This document shows, one piece after another, positions 18,281 through 29,243 of a stretch of DNA of 64,000 nucleotides. This DNA comes from Chrysogorgia sp. JL179-B06 (taxonomy: Eukaryota > Cnidaria > Anthozoa > Scleralcyonacea > Chrysogorgiidae): assembly GCA_035772405.1 (NCBI GenBank), contig JAYKKM010000175.1:948501-1012500 (forward strand). The letters are read 5' to 3'. The notes beneath the pieces were generated by a model that saw only the letters and a list, made by a program, of their open reading frames with translations, had not been told where the DNA came from and searched no databases. Within the stretch, counting starts at the first letter, position 1, and each line of letters opens with the position of its first letter. Position numbers and translations under genes: made by a program.

Positions 18281-21200
18281 ATGAATGATGAGATTCTAAA
18301 GTTAGTTCAGAACAATACTATGGCCGAGTTACGTGATATCGCCCGAGTATTTAATATCAAAGGATTCAGTACGAAGAGGAACAAGATGAAGCTGGCAACA
18401 TTCTTGGTGGAACAACAAAAAATACTTGATGAACCTATTCCTCAAGGATTCAAAGAACCTGTAATGAAACCAACTCCATTCAAACCATCAACACCGACAG
18501 TGCAACCGAGAAGCTTTATTAGTAAGAAGATGAATGAGTGGCACGACTGGCTCGTGAGTTACACTCCAGAACCTGTGAAGAGACAAGTAACTAATGCTTA
18601 CCAAACGTTCAAAGATAAGATTAACTCACTTTACAGAGAGACAGAAGTACAAAAACCGCGACTCGTGGAGAGTGCACTCAATGGATTCTCAAAGAACTTC
18701 GAGATAATCGTCACAGCTGGATTGGACCCGAAAACATTCCTAGACCAGTCAAAAAGTCTAGTGCTCAACCTTTGGACTGATCAAATGAAGAAGGGAATTA
18801 AAACTAAACTAATTCTCGAAACCAAGATGATCCGCGTAGCAAACGATATAGAGATTGAGTCTGAAGCACATTTTCACTCCTCTACAGAGATCATACTATC
18901 TGGTACAGACTTTTTGGAGATGTACAACAAGATGGCTGGAAAAGTGGTAGAGAGCTTCTCCACTTACTTGACAAGAGGAAGTGGATGGAGACTTCTTCGA
19001 GTCGTAAAACTAAATATTCACATTGATACATACACACCAATGGCAGGAAGCTCTCACATCCCCACTCCAAAAGCGTTGGTAAAGAAGAAAGCTATAGTCA
19101 ACGTACAAAACAAAGACGACGAAGAGTGTTTCAAGTGGGCTATTACTTCCGCAAGAGCACTAAAGTAAAGACACCCAGAAAGACTAAGTGAAGAGTTAAG
19201 AAAAGAGTCTGTGAAGTTTGATTGGGAAGGTATTACATTTCCTACATCTTTACCAGATGTTAAAAAGTTCACAAAAAAGAATAAAATAAGTATAAATGTA
19301 TTTGGTTACGAGGGAGGTATTGGTGTTTACCCAATTCTCATTCAAGGAAACTCAAAAGACGTGATTAATCTTCTATACTTGAAAAATGAGGATACCTCTC
19401 ACTACGTCTGGATTAAAAACATGAGTAGACTCATGTCTAGTACAAAAAGTAAACATCATGGTAAGATTCATTATTGTTTTAGATGTTTGAATAGTCTAAA
19501 CTCAGTGAGAGCGTTGGAAATGCATGAAGAACACTGTTCTAACGTTGAAAGTGTTAAATCTATAATGCCAAAAGCGGGTGAGGAGAGCAAGTTATCTTTT
19601 AGAAACTTCAACAAAACGCAAAACGTACCATTCATAATCTATGCCGACTTTGAGTCATTCATCGAGAAGATTGACACTTGTAAGAACGATCCTACCAAGA
19701 GTAGCACCACCAAGTACCAACATCATACACCAAGTGGATGGGCATTCCACCTCAAATGTTTCGATGATGAACTATATTGGGAAGAGCCTGTGAGAATGAC
19801 TAAGAAAAACCCTGAGGATGACTTGGCTAAGTCATTCGTAGAAGAGCTAGAGAAAGCTACACTCAGAGCTTACAATAGGTTCAAGGAGACTGTACCGATG
19901 AAACTAAGCCCAGAGGAGGAAAAGAGTTTCAAGAGAAGTGAGAAATGTTGGTTGTGAGAGAAAGTCTTTGAAAACCCAAAGGACAACAAAGTTCGAGATC
20001 ACTGTCATATGACAGGAAAGTTCAGAGGAGCTGCACATAACAGTTGTAATCTTAAATTTAAACTACCAAAGTTCGTTCCCGTGATCCTCCACAATCTCTC
20101 TGGGTATGACGCTCATTTGTTCATAAAGAGTTTGGGTGTGGATGTTAGCTGCATTCCATGTAATGAGGAGAAATACATCTCCTTCAGCAAAAGTATTATA
20201 GTGGATAAATACACTGACAAGAAAGGTAAGGAGAAGAACATCACTAGAGAGATTAGGTTTCTAGATAGTTTTAAGTTCATGGCTTCTAGTCTAGATAAAC
20301 TAGTTAAGAATCTATCTCCCGATATGTTAGTAGCCACGAGAAAACAGTTTGAGGAATGTTTTGAGTTGGTTTCTAGGAAGGGTGTCTATCCCTATGACTA
20401 CATGGATCAGCTAGAGAGACTAGAGGAAGAAAAACTTCCTCCTAAAGAGGAGTTCTATTCGAAACTAACTGACACTGACATCTCTGACTCAGACTACGAA
20501 CACGCTCAAAAGGTTTGGAGTGCGTTTGGAATGAAGACTATGAGGGACTATCATGACTTGTATCTACTGACAGATGTGTTGCTATTGGAGGATGTGTTCG
20601 AAAACTTTAGGGGAGCTTGTATGAAAAACTATGGATTGGACGCAGCGTGGTACTATACATCTCCAGGACTTAGTTGGGACGCTTTGTTTTAAAATAACAA
20701 AGATAGAGTTAGACTTGCCGAGAGACGTTGATATGTCATTAATGTTTGAGAAGCAAGTTAGAGGTGGAGTCTCCACGATTACTAAGAGATACGCCAAGGC
20801 AAACAACAAGTATATGGGGTATGCGAAAAATTACGATCCAACGAAACCTAGTGTATACCTTCCATACCTAGACGCTAACAATCTGTATGGAGCGGCTATG
20901 AGTATGGAACTGCCAACGGGAGGGTTCATGTGGATGGACGAGGATGACCTAGAGAATTGGAACGATATGCCTTGTGTTCTAGAGGTGGATTTGGAATACC
21001 CAGAGGAATTGCATGACTTACATAATGACTATCCTTTAGCCCCTGAGAGGTTGATGATCAACAAGGTCGAGAAGTTGGTTCCTAATTTGATGAATAAGAC
21101 TAAGTACGTCATTAACCATGTAATCCTCAAGATGTATCTCAAGTATGGAATGAAACTCACTAAGATCCACAGAGGAATCACCTTTGAAGAGACAGATTGG

Positions 21201-22079
21201 ATGAAATCCTATATAGATCTAAACAGTAGGTTGAGAACAGCGGCAACGAACCCATTCTTGAAGGACTTTCACAAGCGAATGAACAATAGTGTCTTTGGAA
21301 AGACAATGGAGAACGTTAGGAATAGGGTGGATATCAAACTGGTGACAGATGAGGTAGCAATGAGAAAACTAGTTGCTAAGCCAAACTATAGTCATCGTAC
21401 AATCTTTAGTTCAGGCTTGATCGCAGTACATATGAGGAAGACAAAAGTGAAACTATTCAAACCCGTCTATCTTGGAGCGTCTATTCTCGATCTATCTAAA
21501 ACTGTTATGTATAAGTTTCACTATGACTATATCAAACCGAAGTATGGAGAGGCTGCTAAGCTGTTGTTCACAGACACAGACAGTCTCATGTATGAGATAG
21601 AGACTGAGGACTTTTACAAGGACATCAGTGGTGATGTGGAGAAGATGTTTGACACCTCTGACTACGCTGAAAACCATCCCTCTGGAATACCAACTGGACT
21701 GAACAAAAAGGTTATAGGACTATTCAAGGATGAGAATGGTGGTGAGCCAGTCCTAGAGTTTGTTGGGTTGAGAGCTAAGTTGTATGCCTATAAGACTAAC
21801 AGCTGCTCGGAGCAGAAGAAGTGTAAGGGAGTGAAGAAAGGGGTGGTTGCAAAGACGATTACCTTCGAAGACTACAAAGACTGTGTGACTACAGGAAAAA
21901 GTCAGATGAGAAGTATGAACACTTTTAGGAGTAGAATGCACGAGATCTACACTGAGACTGTGAATAAGATAGCGCTAAGTGCGAACGATGATAAGCGACA
22001 TATTTTACCAGACGGGATCAAAACTTTGGCGATCGGACACAAAGATATTGAATCCGAGCTGAAGGGAGGGACTAACTGA
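18281..22079 (+). pseudogene. polB: Protein-primed family-B DNA polymerase, copy 1, broken
   Basis: About 1265 codons, replicating the element by protein priming. Order: SAP-like N-terminus (1-45), a conserved pre-domain (about 190-300), a Cys/His zinc finger (about 395-425), exonuclease motif I YADFES (Asp456), an endonuclease-VII-like Cys/His region (about 556-590, with DHCH and NSCN), Exo II NLSGYD (about 606-610), Exo III YHDLYLLTD (about 757), PolA YLDANNLYG (about 865), PolB NNSVFGK (about 1000) and PolC TDTDS (about 1097). Breaks: TAA at 19166, TGA at 19955 in place of a zinc-ligand Cys, both shared with copy 2, and an extra T near 20688 private to this copy. The gene ends inside subterminal repeat sequence. 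Confidence 0.93.
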
Positions 22080-22310
22080 AGGAAGGGACGACCGATCATT
22101 TTGGACGACCGATGATTTTGAGCGAGCAGCCATCTTGAATAAATTTTCAAAATGAAATATTCTGAAAATTGGGATGAGTGTCCGATGTTTGAGAGGGTGG
22201 CCATCTTGAATAAATTTTCAAAAAAATGAAATATTCTGAAAATTGGGATGAGTGTCCGATGACGCCATCTTGGAAATTTGGATGAATGAGGTGGTCATCT
22301 TGGAGCTGAA
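22056..22310. repeat. Subterminal repeats, right side of element I copy 1
   Basis: The PolB stop lies in GAGCTGAAGGGAGGGACTAA, which repeats terminal-repeat sequence. It is followed by two 71-bp direct repeats starting GCCATCTTGAATAAATTTTC (22129 and 22200) and a shorter third (22264). The same unit recurs inside the terminal repeat (22388-22470). CATCTTG cores recur throughout. Copy 2: about 44534-44788. Confidence 0.85.
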
Positions 22311-22578
22311 TGGAACGACCCGACCGGAAGCGAGGTACGAGCTGAAGGAAGGGACCAAGCGAAGGGAGGGACTAGCTGAAGCGAGCAGCAGTCATTTTGA
22401 ATACATTTTCAAAATGAAATATTCTGAAAATTGGGATGAGTGAGCGATGTTTGAGAGGGTGGCCATCTTGGATTTTGGATGAGTGTCCGATGACGCCATC
22501 TTGGAATACTGACCCAGTGGAATAGGTTTTAACAGTAGTTACCTAGAGGTGGGGTAGAACTCTCATATTTCTACTACT
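22311..22578 (-). repeat. Right terminal inverted repeat, element I copy 1
   Basis: 268 bp, reverse complement of 9266-9533, ending CTACTACT and followed by CTAATA (22579-22584). Confidence 0.92.
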
Positions 22579-22584
22579 CTAATA
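22579..22584. repeat. Target site duplication CTAATA, right of element I copy 1
   Basis: Partner of 9260-9265; also present at 67-72 after the first, partial element. Confidence 0.9.
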
Positions 22585-25572
22585 TAACTTTTTACCGAAT
22601 ATAACAAAAAATTTCAAAAATTAAGCAATCATATTCTACCTTGAGAGAGTTTGATCTATCAAGTAGTGGTTCAGAGCCCTCCCTAAATTTAGCACACATA
22701 TCGCCCAGGGTTTAAAATATTTCCAAATCGTCTGTTCGTTGAGGCGGTTCAACCGCGGTTATCTATTTAAACAAACAGCTGTTTGTTTGCTTGCGTGTGA
22801 AGACCAAACCGTTTTTGCGCGAGCTTGAAAAACCAACGTTAAAAATCTCGCTATAGATAATCCGGTATTCACTAAATATTATTTAGATGGCGAAAACGAT
22901 ACTTGGAGTTTCTCAGATTACAATAGAAGAACACTTTACCGACCACTTTGAGAAGTATCGAGTTTAAATATTGACTGGTCACGTGGTACAAATCTAGCTC
23001 TTTGTTTGGACAATTTATAGTTGAGGTATAATATGTAAGAGATAAATCCCGAGAACGAACGTTCGAGTGATTTATCTGACTTTTTTTTCTTTTTTTTTCT
23101 GACTTATTTATTTTAAGTAGTTTTAAGTCAGCACTTAAGACTTTTCTTGTTTAAAATTAATAGTTTTTTTGTTCATAGTGGTAATATATGTAGTAGGCTT
23201 TATCTTATAATGAAAACTGTAATTAGTTTAATAAGCAACATTAAGAATATATTGTTGTAAGAGCATTGAGACTATTGTATAATGCTCCTAATACGTCTTT
23301 ATTATTATTATTATTATTTGTTCAGCTGAAGATATTTGTTATTTTAATATCTGTTCATGATGAGAATGGAGAAAAATTTGCGACGGGAGAAATTTCGTTT
23401 AAGCAAAATAATACAAATAACATGGTGCCTGATAAATTTCAAAATTTTTTTTTTTAAACTTAAGTGATCGCAAGTGATTGGTTTCAGTATAAGTGCCAGT
23501 TGGTAGAGCTCATGCACAAGTTGTTACCAAAAATGGAAGTAACGTTTTCTGTACTTGACATCTTAGAGTTTGTAAGTATGCTAATTCGGTTATTGCATAG
23601 TTATTGGTTCATCTACCCTAAAGCTAAGAGTTGTCTGGTTTATTATCAGAATTTGTATTAATTATCTTAGTATTACAGTATTAATTATCTTAACCACCAC
23701 TTGAGTCTTGGTTGAGTATTAATTATCTGAACCGCCACTTGAGTTGGTAAATGAAAATGTTGATAATTTTCAACTTGAAAGTTGAAATGGTGTTTCCTGA
23801 TTAATAATACTAGCGGTATATCGAGAATATTTAAGATTTGCAAACCTTTGCCGCGGATGTGCCTATGGATGCAGAAATTTGTCCGTGTTTTATATTCAAG
23901 GATGTTAACACATCTTGTTTAATTGTATTTGTTACTGAATGTGATGTACTCCAACACAACTCTGATCTCAACTCTGATCTTGTTCCTGTTTGTTAACGAG
24001 TGATTAACTCTAAATTACAAAACTATGCATACAGTCTAACAATTAACACTGCAAACTTTCCCGTTATAGCATTCACAAACTCTGTTTCTTCCATGCCATA
24101 CATAAAGTCTCGAAACTGATTGAAAATGCATGACTTTATTTTGTATTTAACGTCTTGTACCGAATATAACAAAGAGGTCAAAAATTAATCAATCGTATAT
24201 ATTCTGCCTTGAAAGAGTATGATCTATATGAAGAGCATAGATAGCCCAGACACAAATTGCGGGTATGAATAGATACCTAGTTATATTACTAGGAGTTCTT
24301 ATCAGAAGTGAAATGCTGCCTCTAGACTGACACAGGAGCAGTGGGTACGAGGTTGGAGCAGTGTTCAGTATCAGGCATGCCAGCAGAATGATGCTAGAGA
24401 TTTTCTAGAGCACAGAGGATCAAATAAATAGAATATAGAATCTAAACCAACGTATCAAGCTAAAGCGATCATATAGCCTTATTAATAACATACGGTAATC
24501 ATATATGGCGCGTTTATAATGTCAAAATTCAATGTGACCATTTGAACGCCATACACCTAATTCGAACAACATTTACTCGAAAGAGCAAGCCTCATGAAGT
24601 TATAATATAGCATTGAAATATTAAAATAACATACAATAATCATATGACGCGTTTATAATGTCAAAATTCAATGTGACCATTGAGCAAGCCTCGCGAAGTT
24701 ATAAATTTTCCATTCAAGCAACATTCTTGCCAAATCGAACTTCACGTTTGTAATATTTGCTGAATTGAGCCGAGTTATCTGGCGGTCGTGCGGTCATATT
24801 TCAAATCGAACAAACGAACGGGAATTAAAATAACATACGTAAATCATGCGGGAATATCACCGTTGTCAAAAACATTGAGCTCGATAACAATATAAACCAC
24901 GTAATATCAAGGCGATCATATAGCCATTATAGCCTTCAAAGGCAGCAACCTCGTACCCAGGGTCTTCTCAGTGCCCGGAGAGGGAGCGCCCGGGATGGGA
25001 GGGGAGTGGAGCGAGGGAAGAGAAGACCCTGGTAAAGGCTGGTCACATGACTCCAAGGATATTGGATTATTTTGTAACCTGGCTTATTCTCGCTTATATC
25101 ATCCGGGGGGCCGGATCGCTGTGAAAACATACCACAAATTAACTTTTATTCAGTATATAGATAATTTTAAAAGATTACAATTTGTTGGAAAGACAGTACG
25201 GAATGCAGATGGTGGATTACTTCAAAAAATACGTTGATTTACTGGACATTTGTTGCTGTCATAAGATAAACATAATCAACGCCAGAACAGTTCGAAATTA
25301 CAGTCTGACTATGACTATGATTTTAAATATTAAAAGTGTTGAAAGCATTTATAGGGATTTCAGATTTCTGGTGTGGTTTCTGTCTCGACGTTTTATATTC
25401 AAACTGCATATTTCTAGATCTGCTACAGGTACTTTAATTCGAACAGTATATTGACCATTGGAGATGTTATTTTTGTAGTTATTTATAGTCAAATACAAAT
25501 TAAAACTGTTGTTTATTTATAGTGTTTTGAGTTTTTATTACCTTATTGAACATATTATATGGCCAACACGAT

Positions 25573-25925
25573 CTCTTCCTTAAATTAACTATTATCCTTA
25601 ATTTACAAATCGCTCTAAATTAAGGATAATGGTTAATTTAGCGGCGATCGTGAGAGTCGCGCATGCGTATGTTAGTCAATTACTATCCCACAAGCTTGGT
25701 ATCTCTATCTTGTTGATAAGTTCAGCAAGCCAAGTAGGGGAGTGCATGCGTCGGGGGCTAGGGATGGAGAAAGTTTTGCCGGGGTGTTAGGTTAGAAAAC
25801 CCATTAGAGGAGGGTTAGCGTTAGGATCTTTGTTGTGTTGGGGTTGGGTTCTAACATTAGATGAACCATTATCCTTAATTTAGAGCGATTTGTAAATTAA
25901 GGATAATAGTTAATTTAAGGAAGAG
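25573..25925. repeat. Inverted-repeat element (MITE-like), copy B
   Basis: Second tandem copy of the element at 3060-3412, with the same 62-bp arms. Confidence 0.8.
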
Positions 25926-26129
25926 ACCGGGTTGGCCTGGTCCATGCGCAGTTTGGCTGCTATTTCTCACACCCCCGGAAATGGACAAACAACAGACTCG
26001 AACCGAATCGAAATTTGCTCGAATATACATAGCTCGGCAAAGAGACTGAGCAAGAGTTACGAACTGGTCACCCAAGATTTGTCAAAAATAGTGTGCTGCC
26101 TCCCTGCGGGAAGGCAGCAACTATTATAG

Positions 26130-26663
26130 TTATAATTCATTTATTTACCGCATAAAAATGCATACTGTTAGCCTGTAATTGTTCATATCCTCTTTCATAA
26201 CATCAATATATGCTATATGACTTGTTTGTAGACCATAAAGCTTAGCAGTATTTCAAAATCTTCATCAAATACACTGCTACTCTATACATTACCCCTCTGC
26301 GGTGTTCACCTCGCTTAACCCTTGGTTAAACATTGTTATATTACTTTTTTTACCGTAAAATATACAGGAAAATCAAATTTACTCCCTACTTAATATACCA
26401 TGTAAGAGGGAAAATTCACACATATACTTACGATTAGACGACTTTAAAATCACATTTAAAATTATCCGACGGTTAAGCGAGGTGAACACCGCAGGGGGTA
26501 ATGTAGAATAGCAGTGTATTTGATGAAGATTTTGAAACACTGCTTATATATACCTTTATGGTCTATAAACAAGTCATATAGAATATATTGATGTTATGAA
26601 AGAGGATATGAACAACTACAGGCTAACAGTATGCATTTGATGTGGTAAATAAATGAATTATAA
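26130..26663. repeat. Long imperfect fold-back repeat, copy B
   Basis: Second tandem copy of 3617-4149, differing by a one-base A-run change. Confidence 0.8.
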
Positions 26664-28294
26664 AGAATAGATCTACTGCATGTCTGTATATATATTGTAT
26701 ACTGTATATATGTATATAGGCCTATATATATTAAGACGTGTCTCTCAAAGTCTCCTGGATTTTACAATTCTTCTGATTATTTTTGATTCAAGCGATTATC
26801 CAATTGCGAAGAATCAGAAAACCGTCTTCTGTTCTAATCGAACGAACGAATTTTATGTTGGAAAATTCGTTTCATTTGCTAAATTCGTTATAAAATATGT
26901 TGGAAAATTCGTTTCATTTGCCCAGCTGGCAAGGTATTTGGTCCTGTAATTTTGAGAAACCGGCTGCTTCTTCTTCCCTCGTTTCCATCTCTACGAAGAC
27001 TATAGTTACAAGTAAAAGGAAATTTCTTCATTCATAAATCAAGTACACCTCAAATGGGATCTCAACCTTCAATCCACAGATAATGCAGATGGAGTTGTTT
27101 ATAACATCTTCCAGGTAATGGCATTAAGAACGGACAATGGAATGTGAATAATTTAACAGATACCAAACTCGAGCAAATAAAAATCCTACTAATATCAATC
27201 CAACCTCGTTCCCAGGGCCTTATCTCCGCTCCCCGCCCGCCCCCACGCTCGCTGCGAAAAGACCCGGCACAGGCTGGTCACGTGTCACCAACTTTTTAGG
27301 TGATAACAAAAAATTTGTGGGAGGGGAGGTTGTCCTGGTGCAGCAACTGGCAGTGGCATGTAATGGCCACTGATACGAAGAAGTTTTATCCTGTGATGGA
27401 ATCGATTTTTCGTTCTATCGACTCTGCGAATCCCTTGAGGACTCCACATACTGCAAGAACGCGGTTATATTAGTTGAAAACGTTCATGACAACGTACTTC
27501 ATCAAAACAAAGCGCTTCCTGAACTCGTCTGTCGTCCTTGCGAAAGAAAAGTGAAGAACGCTTCAAATTTAAAGAAAATTACTAGAATTAAAACAGTTAC
27601 TAGTTTCCGTCCCAACCATTTATGGGTAAAGAAAATCTTTTACCCAACCCAAGAAGAAAAAGGTTAGATAAAGCCCAATTCCCAGCATATCGTCGATACA
27701 AGATTTAATACTGTAACTTTCAGATTATTATCTCCCTATACAGAGCAGGAATCCAAGGAAAAAAGGAGGAATATAATACCAATTTTAAATGATGAACTCT
27801 TAATTTATTATGTAAATAGTCATGAAAATTTTGCTACCCTACCCTTCAGAGAAGTAATTGTTTTTACTCAACCATTTAGGTCTTAGAATTTTCAGTTACC
27901 TAACCATTTTCTCTTCGGCCCCCACCACGGCCAGAGATATAATAGAGATGTCATTAAAACTATCTTCAAGCATTTTCAAATTTCCAATGAAGTCTGTTAT
28001 AATTTCAATTAGTCCATAAGTAATCATGTAAACATTTATTTGGGTAAAATATCAATAAAAATACAGTAATGCATCACAGCAAAGGATTAACAAAATACAA
28101 TTTGCAGTCAAGCTACACAGGTAAACAACAATGTCATGTATCCTGTTTTTAACTAAGAAAATTCAGTTCCTTTAAATAGGAAGGTTCAGTTCCTTCACTT
28201 CAGTTCCTTTTAATTAATATAGGTCCTTTAATTACTAATAACAATAACATAAAGTCTTTTAAAATGTTTCATTGAAACTCTCTTCAAGCATTGT

Positions 28295-29243
28295 TCAAAT
28301 TTCCAATTTGTTCAATTTTTCAATGAAGGTTTTGATTGCTTTGCCAATGTCATCAGCTGAGTCTTCTTGAGGGAAGTGGTTTCCTTTAATTTTAACAACA
28401 GAAGTATTTGGAAATTCCAAAGCACCTTTCTTAATGGCCTTGGTAAAGTAACCAGGATCTGCCTCGAAGAATAATTTTGGAAGATCAACAGTGGACTTGA
28501 GGTATTTGTTGAAATCTCTAACAATTTTAAGGACATCTTCTCGACCTCCATCGACGAGTGAAATTTCCCCGAGGCCATGTCAGGATGGGTCGACGGCATT
28601 CACCCCCTTCCTTGTAAGGATCCAGATAGGCATTCATTTCTTCTGGTTCCAACTTTCGCATGATATTCTGCGGTAGTATTGTTTCTAAGAAAAAGTTGTT
28701 TTCCATTACCAACTCTTCGCCTCCGTCCGACATTATTGTTTTCATTTTTTCGCCGATATCTGGCCAGTCTTTCCATGTTGTTATGACATCTACAACGCTT
28801 TCCATATGCACCAGTGCCTCTATGCGGTCATTATTCAAGCGACACCAGTGAAATGCCAACGCTGATCCCCAGTCGTGGCACACAATCACCACCTTCTCTG
28901 GTAGATCCAGTAACTCTAACCAGGCAGAGAAGTACTTGTAATGGTCTACCAACCTGTAGGACTTGTTACCCGATTTCCCTGACTCGCCCATGCCAAAAAT
29001 GAGATCGAGCGCAATACAGCGAGCCTGTGATCGCAAATGAGGAATAATATTCCTCCAGAGATAAGAGGATGTTGCGTTGCCATGCAAAAAGAGAATTACC
29101 TCATCGGAATTTTTTTCTGAATCGAAGTAACACATGTAGGAATCTAGAACTTTGATTTTCTTGCATTGTCCGAACCACTGCGGTCCTGTAATCATATCAG
29201 TTCGCTTCGGATTTAATTCGGAGTCAGTTGTGCAGCACGTCAT
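28295..29243 (-). pseudogene. Renilla-type luciferase-like gene, copy B, frameshifted
   Basis: Nearly identical to copy A, with the same extra C (CCCC at 28567-28570) and the same nearby G-to-A change, so the coding frame ends after 238 codons and lacks the catalytic histidine region. The shared lesion shows that copies A and B descend from one broken ancestor, while copy C descends from an intact one. Confidence 0.9.

Larger units (their letters stand above)
9266..22578. mobile_element. Element I copy 1: Polinton/Maverick-like virus-like element
   Basis: A 13.3-kb element with 268-bp terminal inverted repeats whose ends are AGTAGTAG...CTACTACT and a 6-bp target duplication. It carries PolB, capsid and A32-type ATPase genes, which define the Polinton/Maverick (adintovirus-like) class. 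Gene order from the left: VLTF3-like (+), two divergent small genes, a small gene and MCP (-), ATPase (+), a small gene (-), a 434-residue gene and a small membrane protein (+), two small membrane proteins (-), then five genes (+) ending in PolB next to the right end. I did not recognise an integrase, a cysteine protease or a penton gene. It is shorter than typical 15-20-kb Polintons. Confidence 0.9.

Noticed and set aside
19166..19957. Recoding (readthrough or selenocysteine) as the reason for stops in PolB
   Set aside because: The two stops differ (TAA and TGA), MCP has a TAG and the ATPase a frameshift; ordinary decay is simpler and no recoding signal is seen.
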